A stretch of DNA of 36,617 nucleotides from Nymphaea colorata (GCF_008831285.2 NW_022204691.1:1-36617); one strand, 5' to 3'. Positions 22,161 to 33,439 are shown, counted from the stretch's first letter. Program-made: numbers and translations. The notes: generated by a model from the sequence alone, not told the origin.

Positions 22161-22724
22161 ATGTCTTCAAGCTCAGATGAAGAGAGTGAGGTAAATGAGT
22201 ATAGTTCGAAAGAGCATATGATTAATACTAATGTTAATAATTCTCAAGGATGCCCTCCACTCTATGGGAACTCTGGCTATGATTTTATCTATTCTACTAA
22301 TGAACCCTATCGGAAAGACCAATAAATGGTAAGAAACTCCATATACCTGCGTTTTAATTGCAGAAAATGCGGATAAACGGAAACCAAAGAGATTACGTCA
22401 TTCTGGGACCGCCAGCATCAGGTTTCAGCTTGAATAGATCGATTAATAAAGAAATTATCCATACTTGCTTATCTTTGAGCTTCAAATTTATCGAATGAGG
22501 TGTCTAGGCTGCCAAAATTACGCAAACCGAGATATACGACAGCCAGCTCTAATATATATAAGATTAGTTTTGCCGTATCATCGCAAACATATTAAACGAC
22601 GTTCCTCCTAAGACCTAGACGAAACTAAAATCCATCGAAGTTCCAACTTAAATTCACAAGCATGCAGAATGCTAAGCTTGTGAATTAAAGAAATGCCACA
22701 AAGGACCCTGTGGCCTATGCATGA
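22161..22724 (+). CDS. Zinc-ribbon-like protein of unknown function
   Basis: MSSSSDEESEVNEYSSKEHM starts an acidic, Ser-rich N-terminus. It is followed by SIYLRFNCRKCGETETKEIT, with a first CxxC knuckle. After a break near 22435 comes RNYPYLLIFELQIYRMRCLG, with a second CxxC (CLGC). A further break leads to KITQTEIYDSQLEYIEDEFC and a Cys-rich tail (CEACELKKCHKGPCGLC). Two knuckles separated by a hydrophobic strand or helix suggest a zinc ribbon, loosely like the LITAF arrangement, but I would not assign it. The end is unclear: the last frame stays open far downstream. 22722-22724 is the nearest TGA in another frame. Confidence 0.45.
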
Positions 22725-23926
22725 TTTTAGAAATCAAAAACATCAGAAATTTCTTACTTTTTTATTTTTATCTAAGCTATCAGTGCTTATTATTTGCCGA
22801 ATATTGTTGGAGTTCGGAAGTCAACGCCAACAGATTATTTTATCAGCTTGAATCTATAATAAAATTTAATACTAATCGGCAAGCTTTAATATGCTTTGGC
22901 AAGATAAATGTCTTATTTCCTTTTAAACTCATCAACAAAGTTTTAGTCAGCATAAACTCATCTTTTTATATCATTAATATATGCTCCTGTTCAAAAAATC
23001 ATGCAGCTTTGTTAAATCTACCGAAAAGCCGCTCAAATCTATTCAGCAAAGAATTTTTTGCCCTTTCAGTCGATAATTACTTAAAAAAACTCTTTGCATA
23101 CGTTATTTTTTCTTATAATCTTCAATAATTAAAATTGAGATTATTAATAAATTTAGATAATTAAATCAACCATTTTTCGTGGGTATTATTGCTGCTCACA
23201 TTAATTCAGATGCTAGTAGGGAAAAAGTTGTCCCTTTATATCGATTATATTATTAAAAATGCCTAAACCCTCTTAACTTATTCGTTTTATATGATTTTTA
23301 TCTGCGAACCGCTAAAGTAAAAATAATTAAACATTGAATAAGTTTTTCTTTATTTCTCATATATCTTCCATCATGGAAAGCAAAGATATGGTTGGAGGAT
23401 ATTAAATGAACTAAATATATATGGATTCTGGCATACCATATTATATAAACGGTATGAATCTTTGTAAAAAAGTATTACAGGCCCACAAGCCATAGTAATT
23501 TTGCATAATAAGCCATATCAATCAACATCTATTGCAAGAATATTATTTTTTTTACCTATTTAATCACAATACTTATACTAAGTAAAAACTGTTGAAAAAA
23601 CATCAAAATAATAAATAAAGATAGCTGAAAGGCTGATGATTTAACACCTATTTCTCTACGAGTATTTTTCTTACAAGGTCATTTTAACCTTGCGTTTCAA
23701 AGTAATAAAATTAAATTCAAAACTAAATAGGTGGGAAAATCAGGGATTTGAACTAGCTAAAAATGTTAAATATTCTATTCCAAACTCACCCGATGTTAAT
23801 TAATCAAATTTCTTACTCTCATAGTGATAAATTCAATCCAGTTGGGCCATATTGAGCTCTTTTAAAGTCAACTCATGGATTACTGAAAAGCAAAAATTAA
23901 AATCATTGATTAATAATAATATTCAG
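22725..23926 (+). other. AT-rich region with a long TGA-free frame
   Basis: In phase with the preceding Cys-rich tail, a frame stays free of TGA for about 1.1 kb, to about 23852. The encoded text is hydrophobic and AT-driven (for example LLFYFYLSYQCLLFAEYC), with many TAA codons and no domain. It could be a real 3' coding part, a decayed gene or chance. The strand opposite is full of stops. No RNA gene is convincing. Confidence 0.3.
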
Positions 23927-24604
23927 ATGTCAACAACTTCTCATTCACGAAGAGCCCTATCAGATATCATATGCTATCTGCCAAACATGGTCACAGGTTT
24001 CAGGGTAATCCTAATCTATATTTCAATCGCTTTATACAAAAACGCCCCTCAATAGTCCTGCTCCCTAGTTATCATGAGCATTATTCTAGACTATGTGGAC
24101 GGAATCGTGGCAAGAAACAATTCCCAGTGCTCATTCTTCGGGGATTGTTTTGATTGGATAACTGACGTTTCTTCTTACGCTATAATATTGTTTTGGTGGG
24201 GCAGCCTATAGCCTTAACTTATGCTACTTATCTCTTCATTATTACTGCTACTAATTATAACAATGATTGTGGATATAGTAGCCAAATGTAAGGGCTATCG
24301 TCCTTTACTCAATTCGAACGACTGGTTATCTTTCATACTGAAGTATACGATGGATTGCGAGAAGAGAGGGTACAACTGCAAGGGGATTGGCTTCTGGAAT
24401 GAGATCTTCCATTTTCTTTGCATTATTTCGCGCATCCTTTACTTGCAGTAATCATCAAAGATATGGTTTTACATGTTTTTGATCAATTTACCGATGAGCA
24501 TCAGCTACGTATGGACAAATTTAGCATATTCAGTCAATATACTCAATACGTGGAGCGAGGAACATAAAGAAAATGAAATCGTACTCAGATTTATTTAACG
24601 ATGA
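23927..24604 (+). CDS. CDP-alcohol phosphatidyltransferase, copy 1
   Basis: An intact 225-residue frame from ATG 23927 (MSTTSHSRRALSDIICYLPN) to TGA 24602-24604. The family signature D-x2-D-G-x2-A-R-x8-G-x3-D-x3-D is complete: LDYVDGIVARNNSQ, then FGDCFDWITD. These Asp residues bind the divalent metal and the CDP-alcohol. Hydrophobic helices MVTGFRVILIYISIALY, ISSLLLLLIITMIVDIV, FHFLCIISRILYL and MFLINLPMSISYVW make a polytopic ER-type membrane protein. The pattern (PN...R at the start, FG...D...TD) is closest by eye to phosphatidylinositol synthase-like members, but the alcohol cannot be fixed. An upstream in-frame TTG at 23852 exists, but the ATG is preferred. The sequence is diverged from copies 2 and 3. 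Confidence 0.88.
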
Positions 24605-26118
24605 TGTGATGTTTCTTTTTGATTAATTATTGAATAAAAGATAAATCAAAACCATGAGTTTTCTATGAATTAGCCCTAGCTTTGATCTCTTGTTATCATC
24701 AGGAAGCTTATTTAACTGTAATTAGCTTTATTAATACTCAACAAAATTGTCTAAGAACTCTTTGTCTAACTACATATTAAATTATATAAAAAATAGCATA
24801 AGAATGAGAAGCGTTTCGAGTAAGAATCAAGCCGTTGTGGAAAAAAATGTTATTAATTCTATTGACATTTTCTAAATCCTACATCGTTTGATGTTTGATA
24901 TCAGGAAGCCCTTAATAATTTTATTTTGATAGGCGCAAGAGCTTTTTCATAAACAAACTTCTATTCATATAAATGGTCTTGCTATGCATAAGCATAACTT
25001 CATTTGGTTCATCGAGGCTCCTTGCATTATGCCTTTTTCATCTTTTTGATTTTTAATTATTTTTCCAATAAGCCAAATGCTAAGCATTACAAGGAAAAAT
25101 AGATTGATTATCAGTCAATCTATCTTAAAATTACGTTTCTGGTATTAAGCAGGCTTTTGAATTCTTATTTATGCTTGATTAATTAGGCTCTTTAACCAAA
25201 TCATTTAGAGTTCTTAATCTAAACAAATTTGGTAAAGGCAAACCAAAGATTAAAAAATGAAGGCCAATTCATACCATTCAATTGATTTTTGTCATTAATT
25301 GGCTTAAAGTCTTTTGTTTTATTGAAAGTTCATATAGAGGATGCATGCTGGCATATATAGAGTATTGAAAATAAAGGTTGAATACATCTTCTATGGGGAT
25401 ATTCAGTTTCGATCTGCGAAATCATATTTCCTATTCTAATTGGAATAGTTTACATAATAAAAAACACACAAAAAAGGCAAAAGCTATTCTTCTTCTTTTT
25501 TTCAAGTTTTGAAAATTTTCTAAGTTTTGCTTTTCTAACAAACAAATGCTAATTTATACAAGATCCAACTAAAGGTAGCAGCAAAAAGACCCTTTTTTGA
25601 GCTTTTAGATTTAATTTTCGTGCCGATATGTACAAGTTATTGTTGATCAAAATTAGCGTGTAATTTCGAAAATATTTACAAAAAATCTCCTTTATTGGCA
25701 TTTATTGAACCTTTTTTCAACTATTTTGTTCAATTTAGCAATACTTTGTTTAAGAATTATCACCAAGCAAACTTTTTACTCAGGAAAAGTAACATTTTTG
25801 ATAGAAGCTTTGGCAAAATTATATTTATCTGATGGCCAAAAAGATTAAAACACGAATAGATGTATGTTTCTGTTGATTATTTCCTTTTTCATTAAAATTC
25901 GTAACAAAATTTGGTTGACTAATTTAGAAGTCATCTAAATACGAATAAAAATATATGGGATTTTCGGTTAAACCAAGATTGAGATGGGAACCTAAATTGA
26001 ATAAAAGTCAATAAACTACCAAGTTCTGCTTAAAAAACGAGTTTCAATCGAATAGTTCGGCGAAGCAAACCCTATAAATCTAGCTTTAATTTGCGTTTAT
26101 AATAATAAATTACATAAA
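24605..26118. other. AT-rich 1.5 kb spacer between paralogues
   Basis: No frame with protein-like composition is seen on either strand, only long T- and A-runs. It contains a perfect 7-bp inverted repeat (AGATTGA/TCAATCT, 25108-25128) and a looser one near 25263-25308. It may hold the promoter of copy 2. Confidence 0.45.
25108..25128. repeat. Short perfect inverted repeat
   Basis: AGATTGA, a 7-nt TTATCAG loop, then TCAATCT. It would form a small hairpin in either strand. It has no T-run or gene next to it, so a role is unknown. Confidence 0.5.
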
Positions 26119-26783
26119 ATGCAAAATCAATCAAAATCTCTTCACGAGATTCTCACATACAAGGCACAGTATGTCACAGGGTTCAGATTTGTCCTTATAT
26201 ATTTAGCCGTTTACCTCTCTCCGACTTTCCCTCAGACAGCAGGCATGATAATCTTATCAAGCGTTATCTTGGACTATTTCGACGGGATGGTGGCGCGGAA
26301 GTACAAGCAGGTCAGCTACTTCGGAGAAATCTTCGACTGGATCACGGACCTATGCTCGTACGCGGTCGTCCTTTTTTGGTGGAACAATTTGGAGCCCAGC
26401 TTGCTCCTCTCTTCTTTACCTTCTTCTGCCTAGAAGTCCTCATGATGATGGTTGATACAGTCTCAAAATGCTACGGCTACACCCCGCAACTGCAAGCCAA
26501 TAGTTTCTCAACCTACATCCTCAACTTACATGGACCTCAGCAAGAGAGGGTACACATGCTCAGGAATCGGATATTGGAATGAAATCCTTCATTTCCTGTG
26601 CCTCATTTCGAGGATCCTCTTCCTCACGACCCAGAAAACTTCTGGTTTTACTGTTTTGTTGTCAACGTACCGTTCAGCATAAGTTACGTGTGGATGCATC
26701 TTGCCTATTCTCTCAACATTCTTGAAAGATGGAACTAATAAACACATGAAAACGAGCAATACGTCAAATTCATCGAACATTGA
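26119..26783 (+). CDS. CDP-alcohol phosphatidyltransferase, copy 2
   Basis: MQNQSKSLHEILTYKAQYVT starts the gene. The catalytic signature is complete: LDYFDGMVARKYKQVS then FGEIFDWITD. Later blocks (VLMMMVDTVSKCYGYTPQL, DLSKRGYTCSGIGYWNEILH, FLCLISRILFL, ISYVWMHLAYSLNILERWN) match copy 1 in order. The frame is lost near 26395 (a C-run one base short), near 26530 (two bases short relative to copy 3, CAACTTACATGG against CAACTTTACCATGG) and near 26635. Joined length is about 220 residues ending at TGA 26781-26783. It may be intact in the cell if these are sequencing errors. Same biochemical role as copy 1. Confidence 0.82.
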
Positions 26784-27565
26784 TTCATTTTATCCTTTAT
26801 CTTCTATCATTTATGATAGAAATGCCCATTTCTTCTTACTGCCTATAATTATACTGGCGTCAAAACAAGTGAAATCTCTCAACTGGAGTTTAATCCAGCC
26901 TCATCATATTTTTTCCAGCAAAAGATGGCATAAAATTGCAATTTTAATGAAAGAGCCTACCAATTGTTAAGTATTTACCGACTTTAAGCACAAGTCGTAT
27001 AGGAAGAAATAAAAACTTTAGCTATATATGAGATATAAAGCACATATATATTAGGGCATATTTTTATCCATACCGAACTATTTATATGTATTCTAGAATA
27101 TTAACCTTATTCAGTAGAAAGTGGGGGGTCCTTTGATTTTATTTGTCGTCATTTCCAAAGTTCATATATTCTTAAGTCATTAAAATCAAAATGGACCGTT
27201 TTAAAAATTAGGTTATCAAAAGTGAATTATGGTGATTGCAAATTGCTATAATAACGTGTTCCCGGGTTTCTATTAAAGGATTTATCGCTTTTGTATTATC
27301 AAACTCCCATCGATAGATGTAATATACTCAAAATGTCTTTCAGGCTATTTTTTCGTTGAATAAACTTGCTATTTTCCAAAATCCCTCACCTAAAAGCTAA
27401 TCCTTCAGGGAAAAAAAAAAGATGGATTAATAAAGAAGCGATCCAACCAAATTATGCAATTTTAATGTAATTTCTCACCTATAAAGATGCGCATCTTATA
27501 CAATTTTTCTCCTATTTATAAGATGATAAATATTTGACTTGATTATCTTTAAATCAAAATATTCA
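26784..27565. repeat. Spacer, 5' member of the tandem duplication
   Basis: Noncoding AT-rich sequence whose parts recur downstream of copy 3 with substitutions and gaps. For example, the stretch from 27138 (TTATTTGTCG, then CATTTCCAAAGTTCATATAT) recurs at 28579. The duplicated unit therefore includes the gene and several hundred bases of 3' flank, with a period near 1.44 kb. Confidence 0.7.
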
Positions 27566-28228
27566 ATGGAAGATTAAACAAAATCTCTTCACGAAATTCT
27601 AAAGTACAAGGCGCAGTATGTCACAGGGTTCAGGTTTGCCCTTATATATACGGCCGTTTACCTCTCTTCAAGTTTCCCTCAGACAGCAGGCATGTTGATC
27701 TTATCAAGCGTTATCTTGGACTATTTCGACGGGATGGTGGCGCGGAAGTACAAGCAGGTCAGCTACTTCGGAGAAATCTTCGACTGGATCACGGACCTAT
27801 GCTCGTACGCGGTCGTCCTTTTTTGGTGGAACAATTTGGAGCCCAGCTTGCTCCTCTCTTCTTTACCTTCTTCTGCCTAGAAGTCCTCATGATGATGGTT
27901 GATACAGTCTCAAGATGCTACGACTACACCCCACAACTACAAGCCAATAGCCTGCAACCTACATCCTCAACTTTACCATGGACCTCAGCAAGAGAGGCTA
28001 CACATGCTCAGGAATCGGATATTGGAATGAAATCCTTCATTTCCTGTGCCTCATTTCGAGGATCCTCTTCCTCACGACCAGACAACTTCTGGTTTTACTG
28101 TTTTGTGGTCAACGTTCCTTCAGCATAAGTTACGTGTGGATGCACCTCGCCTATTCTCTCACAATTCTGAAAAGTTGGAACGAATACAGCCACGAGAACA
28201 AGCAATACGTCAAATTCATGAACAATGA
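27566..28228 (+). CDS. CDP-alcohol phosphatidyltransferase, copy 3
   Basis: Starts MEDETKSLHEILKYKAQYVT. A 216-nt block (27698-27913) is identical base for base to 26251-26466 of copy 2, including the signature LDYFDGMVARKYKQVS...FGEIFDWITD and the same one-base-short C-run near 27843. Further breaks fall near 27955 and 28080, and near 28218, where one base less than in copy 2 hides the stop (expected at TGA 28226-28228). Flanking and 5' coding sequence differ from copy 2. Same predicted enzyme as copies 1 and 2. Confidence 0.82.
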
Positions 28229-29088
28229 TTCATTTCATCTTTATCTTCAATCATCTAGAAAATAAGGCCGAATCTTTTTTACTGCCAATAATTATACAGG
28301 CTATAGGGCAAAAGAATTTCTTAGTATGATTTAAGATCATCGAAATGTAATCTTTTTTATGAAAGGATGCCACTTAATTGCTATTATAATGAAAGTGCCT
28401 TCCAATTGTTAATAATTAAGCTTTTTGAAACGCAAGCTGAATCAAAACAAAATAATTCATATGCTAAGTCACAAAAAATAAAAGTCAGAAACATTAGGAC
28501 ACATTTTTATCAATCGTGAACCAATTAAATATATTATGGAATATTAGCCTTATTAGGTGCAAAAGGATGACTCCTTAATTTTATTTGTCGCCATTTCCAA
28601 AGTTCATATATTCTTAACTCATAAAATCAAAATGGACTATTTCAAAATAAGATTCTTAAAAGTGAATTCCATCGATTGCAAACCAATACAAAAGCGTGTT
28701 ACCGCACTTCCATTAAAGGAACTATCGCTTTTGTTATATGGAAAGCTGTCCAATGATAGATGTGATACTGAAAATGTATTTCAGATCAGTCGACTTAGTG
28801 TTTCGTTTAGAAAAAATATTAGATGCGGGAAAAGGTAGAAATTGTGGGTAGAACTCTAAGATTTGATAGTTTTGCCAATTCTCCAGAGTGTCCTAAAAAA
28901 AGTTGGCTTTATTAAGCGAATAAACAGCAGTAAAAAATAGCAGGGAAGCTCCTAAATTAATCTTCTTGATTGCATATTTTATGGTTATGCTGACAAATGC
29001 AAACAAGCCCGCATTTTCGATATATTTACCTGAAAATCCTCAAAACTGACACCCCCTTTAATCTTCTATAATATATAGATTTTAATTG
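28229..29088. repeat. Spacer, 3' member of the tandem duplication
   Basis: Similar to 26784-27360 up to about 28800 and unique afterwards. An apparent plus frame at 28557-28838 lies in the repeated noncoding part and has no matching open frame in the other copy, so I do not treat it as a gene. 28840-29088 shows no feature and presumably carries the promoter of the GNAT-like gene. Confidence 0.6.
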
Positions 29089-30360
29089 ATGAGTTCATTG
29101 CGATCAAAGGAAAATTTAGGTTCTAATATTCAGTAGGTTTTTAAAACAAAAGCTCCATAAAGCCCTACAAAGACGATTTTAAGACGAAATGTCTAAAGAC
29201 TATTGAAAAATGAGGTTTTATCCACATAAACGCCATTATCAGTTTCAGAACATAGCCTCCGAATTAAAGAGGAAACTAAATGGATCCATAGCTTTTACAT
29301 GGAGATACAGTCCAAATCATATACTTTCGACAAAATCCTCCCAATATAGCGAAGATCTGACTCTTAATAAGGACCAAAGATAAGTTATTTCATCCCTTCT
29401 TAAATATTTACCATCTTTTCACCGTTGTTCCTTAATGGCCTCGCCGAATACCTCTAGAATCATGAGAAGTACCAAGAATAGAAAGCACAGTACATATGTC
29501 ATCATGGTTTAAAAGATTTGTTTAGAAAATCAGAGAACTCAAATCCTTAGGCCAATTAACATAGATAAATGGCTCCCTACAGTTAGGAATAAGAGGATTT
29601 CTTTGCCTACTTCATTAAAAAGTATAGAAATGATCCGAGGCTTAGTGAGTTCGTCGGAAGCTTACTAATGTTCAACTATTTTAACATCGTTGACATGGCT
29701 AAAAATCCAGGTATACGACACCTAACAGAAAAATCGAAGAGAGGAAAATATTCAAGTTTCTTCGAGCTTTACAAAGACAGCAGTGAGGAGCTTCAGAAAA
29801 TTCTGATTTCAAAGATGATTGGTAGCTAGTGCGAGCTTGGGAGGTATAGTCAGTTTCTTGAAACTTAAATAGTTTAGACACCTTTTTGCATCAAATATGA
29901 AGACCAATATGTAGGGATTGTTTACACTATCAGGTTGAACGAGAACTAATACCAAGACAAGATCAAGAACAGGGCCTTGCGAGTTGATTTGAAGGAAAAA
30001 GAATGTCGAGAAATCATCTATGTATCAACTCTTTATGTCTTACCAAAATACAAAGGTTTAGGGCATGGAAAAAATATCCTCAACATCTTAAAGGGTGAAG
30101 GAATAGCTGTTGTATTGTGCTCCAGTGCAACCAGCTAACAAAGTGGGCTCTCGGATAATATAGGAACTGGGAATTTTTATAAAAAATGTTAATTTCAAGA
30201 GTATTATCCTTTGTAGGCCTCCTTGGATTGCGAATACGATAGAGGATGTCTACTTCAATCTGAGGAGCATAAAGATTGTGAGATTCGAAAATGCAAATAT
30301 CCATTAACAGCCTATTACGACGAATCATATTATGTCTACTATCCACCAAAATCTATCTGA
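29089..30360 (+). CDS. GNAT-like N-acetyltransferase domain protein
   Basis: An unbroken 423-codon frame from ATG 29089 (MSSLRSKENLGSNIQEVFKT) to TGA 30358-30360, with about 28 internal TAA/TAG read as Glu. The N-terminal half is helical and unassigned (SPLFLNGLAEYLENHEKYQE; EEEDFFAYFIKKYRNDPRLS). From about residue 285, YEDQYVGIVYTIRLNENEY, then IIYVSTLYVLPKYKGLGHGK follows the GNAT pattern of a central strand, a 'V.P.y+g.G.G' acetyl-CoA pyrophosphate loop and a helix. GTGNFYKKCEFQEYY corresponds to the '..FY.k.GF' C-terminal motif. The C-terminus is Cys-rich (CEYDRGC, CEIRKCKY). Substrate unknown. Confidence 0.65.
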
Positions 30361-30512
30361 TCTTAATTATCACTTTATGCATTTCATTTCTTACTTTAGT
30401 AGATAATTATGGGATCTTCGGAATTCAATTTATTTTTATTTGAGATTCAAATGAAGTGGGATGTTTATAAGCTTGATTGGTTGATTTTTCATTATCATTT
30501 GAATTTAAATTG

Positions 30513-31473
30513 ATGAGCATGAACAGGCTGTCGAGGGAAGAGATAGGCAACTTTGACGAGTACATTGATCGACTCTCGCAATGCAAGCTTCTCAACGAAC
30601 AAGAAATCAAGGTCCTTTGCGATAAGGCAAAGTAATTATCTGTCCATTTAGATAAATCTTTACCGAAGAGCCGAACGTGGTGAACGTCAGGCACCTGTCA
30701 ACATATGTGGTGACGTCCATGGTCAATTCTATGACCTCATGGAGCTTTTCAGGATCGGAGGCAACATTCCCTATACGAATTATCTATTCCTGGGAGACTA
30801 CGTCGACCGAGGATATTACTCTCTGGAGACGGTCTGTCTGCTCCTGAGCTTAAAAGTGCGCTACAAAGAAAGACTGACGATCCTCAGGGGAAATCACGAG
30901 TCCAGAAGCATCACCCAAAATTACGGGTTTTACGACGAGTGCATGAGGAAGTACGAAAATAACAACGTGTGGAAGATGCTCACCGAACTATTCGACTACT
31001 TGCCCCTGACTGCAGTCGTAGAAGGGCAAATCTTCGGAACCCACGGAGGACTCTCGCCCAACATCAAGACTCTCGATGACATCAGGAAGCTGGATAGGAT
31101 TCAGGAAGTCCCCAGCGAAGGACCCATTTGCGATCTACTTTGGAGTGACCCCGACGAGAGGTTCGGTTTCAATGTGAGTCCAAGAGGAGCCGGATGGACC
31201 TTCGGTCAGGACAATTCCATGAAGTTCAACCACACGAACGGCCTCAAGAAGATAACCAGAGCCCATCAACTGATGAATGACGGCTATCAACACACCCATG
31301 ACAGCCATGTGACCACCGTCTTCTCGGCTCCGAACTACTGCTATCGCTGCGGCAACTTGGCAGCAATAATCGAAGTCGATGAGAATATGAAGTGCACTCA
31401 TATGCAATTCGATCCCAGCCCAAGAAGAGGTGAAGCCAATTTGGCCAAGAAGACTCCTGACTATTTTTTATGA
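30513..31473 (+). CDS. PP2A-type serine/threonine phosphatase catalytic subunit
   Basis: Starts [21 protein letters not shown] 20-nt intron (30632-30651) lies within the AK-E-I helix. All PPP catalytic motifs are present: GDVHGQ, GDYVDRG, RGNHE, the [11 protein letters not shown] segment, [17 protein letters not shown] in place of the usual H-E-G/A, and [12 protein letters not shown]. The tail ends TPDYFL, the conserved PP2A C-terminus whose Leu is carboxymethylated and which controls B-subunit assembly. About 310 residues as in other PP2A. One frame break near 30690 (AGGCACC; one G short would restore [12 protein letters not shown]). The TAA after the intron stands where PP2A has Glu. It removes phosphate from many regulatory proteins. 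Confidence 0.93.
30632..30651 (+). other. 20-nt spliceosomal intron in PP2A gene
   Basis: GTAATTATCTGTCCATTTAG has GT and AG ends. Removing it joins ...CDKA-K to [12 protein letters not shown] in phase and restores the PP2A helix, which reads out of frame otherwise. Tiny introns are known in several ciliates. Confidence 0.85.
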
Positions 31474-31634
31474 TTAATCGGAATTATTATACCATTTTAT
31501 GATGAACAAGTATTAGAAATTTTGTAAAATAACGCATGAAACCTATCCTTATAATAAAATTTTAGGAAGAATTGATATTTGATATAATACTATATTTATA
31601 TTTAGGACAAACCAGCAGTTAAGTTCAGAAAAAA

Positions 31635-32617
31635 ATGGGAAATCATAATTATATTCATTAGATCAAGCCAGAATAGGTTAAGATAAATCATCCTTACTTC
31701 CAGAAGGCTGTTTCTACTCATGAAGAAAATACAAAAGTCATAAAAAGTCGAATACATTCGCAATAAAAGCAATATAAGGTCTGGAAAAGCCTTGTGTTTC
31801 CTGATAAAAGCAAGTAACCTGCTCTCAGTCACGAGCATCTATTCCTACCAATCAAGACAACTTTCGAGTCTGATAAGGGCGTTTGTTCAAATACCGGTTC
31901 AGCAATTGTACACAGATAAATATTTAGAACTCCTATCCTCATTTTTCGACTCTCCTATCGACTTAAATAGCAAAGAGATAACCCAATAAATAGTACTTCA
32001 AATAGTCATAACTATGGTACCTTTTATATGTCTTGGCAGCTGCCAAGGAAGATATCAGCAAGTTCAGCTAAAAAGTTGGAGATATCAAGCCTGCAAACGT
32101 CTTTATTGACTAAGAAAGGAATATAAAGGTCAGCTGCATCTTTTCTAGCCCATCCGAAGATAATAACTATAGAAAATTGACAAATCACTAAGACCTTTAG
32201 CATGGCTTTCTGCTTGCACCCTAAGATATAGTAGATGCAAAGAAGGGAGCCATCGACAACAAGCAAAATAATCAGTCAGAGGTATTTTCCATAGGAGCGA
32301 CAGTTTTAAGTGCTTGCATCCTTAACAATCTTCAGGATGTATACAACTATAAGCAGCTGACCTTTTCTGAAGAAAAGTTCCAAAAAAAGATTGACTAACT
32401 TATATAAAAGACAAAGTATAGCTAAATTTTTAAGAGTATCATCATGAACCTTGTGGATTTGAAGCCTTAAAAGCGTGTATACTTTCCTGCCCTTTGGAAA
32501 TTTATCTCTCGCTACAGCTCAAATATCAAAAGTAAGGAACAATTCATTGTCAACAATCCTCCTGACTGCTTAGTAAGCGGAATACCTATCATAAAGTAGA
32601 AGTTAAAGAAGCCATGA
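31635..32617 (+). CDS. Divergent protein pseudokinase
   Basis: Starts MGNHNYIHEIKPEEVKINHP. The Gly-2 is compatible with N-myristoylation. After several frame changes the C-lobe is clear: KEDISKFSEKVGDIKPANVF matches 'H-x-D-I-K-P-x-N', but with Val-Gly instead of His-Gly/Arg before Asp. KVSCIFSSPSED stands where DFG should be. LLAPEDIVD is the APE motif, SEVFSIGATVLSACILNNLQ the DVFSLG helix and LVDLKPEKRVYFPALWKFIS the closing 'L..dP..Rp' helix. No glycine loop or VAxK is obvious. Loss of DFG and change of HRD argue for an inactive scaffold. About 320 residues. Lies 161 nt after PP2A on the same strand. Confidence 0.7.
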
Positions 32618-33439
32618 TCTCCTTTGATTTCATAAAAACCCATTTCTTTGGATTTTTGCTTCAAGCCTTTTTATTTTTAGCAGGCAAATAATTTGTGAAC
32701 TTTGAAAGTGAAATTATAATTAAGGTTGGTTTCATCATTGCTACTTAAATATTAGTTTTTTGAAAGACTATGAATATGTTTTGTGAGTTTCATGGCTAAT
32801 TTTTTTTATGCCTCATTTGAAGCCTTGCATGGATAAAACTAATACGAATAGGCTTGGTGTACAGTAAATTCTATTTTAGCTAATCGGTTACCAGCACTTA
32901 CAATATCTTTATTATTTTCGAAGCATTTTGGGCGCCTACGGACTTTTTTTCTTTAATTTTTCTTTATGACGAAATCGAAATATTAATGATATTCTAAACG
33001 CCGAAACATTCACAAAGGTTGTGCCCATAATCATTATTATATTTTGCTTAAATAAGTGCATTTGAGATGAAATTCTTTTTTATAATATATCAGGATCGCC
33101 AAGCAGCAAAATAAAAGCTAAAAAATGGGTCAAATAGATAGAAAATTAGGCAGTTTAGGTAATACCTGATTCTTATTATTTAACTAATAATCATTCCCAA
33201 AATATATTCGAAAAGTTTATAATAACAAAGCAAAATACGAGAAAAAGCTACACACATCGAATAAAATATTCTAACGATTAACAGGGTTATTGCCAGATCA
33301 TAGTCCTTAGATACATGAAAAGGGCCAGTCATAACATTTCTCAATCTTTTTGAGACGTAAACTATCGAACGATTAATTTATTCCTTCTAATCAATCGAAT
33401 ATTCTTTAGAATTATAATTTTACAATCATCGACTTCCAA
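32618..33439. other. AT-rich intergenic region
   Basis: About 0.8 kb without a convincing frame on either strand. Contains many T- and A-runs and no recognisable RNA. Confidence 0.45.

Noticed and set aside
22330-22364. Possible 35-nt intron (GTAAGA...GCAG) in the zinc-ribbon-like gene
   Set aside because: Reading through gives RNSIYLRFNCRKCGE, with a CxxC knuckle in the frame of the start codon, so splicing is unnecessary.
23729-23800. tRNA-like sequence on the minus strand (GTTCAAATCCC box)
   Set aside because: The T arm has no pairing 5' half, and acceptor and anticodon stems cannot be drawn.
31135-31407. 90-codon minus-strand ORF
   Set aside because: Antisense of the PP2A catalytic domain.
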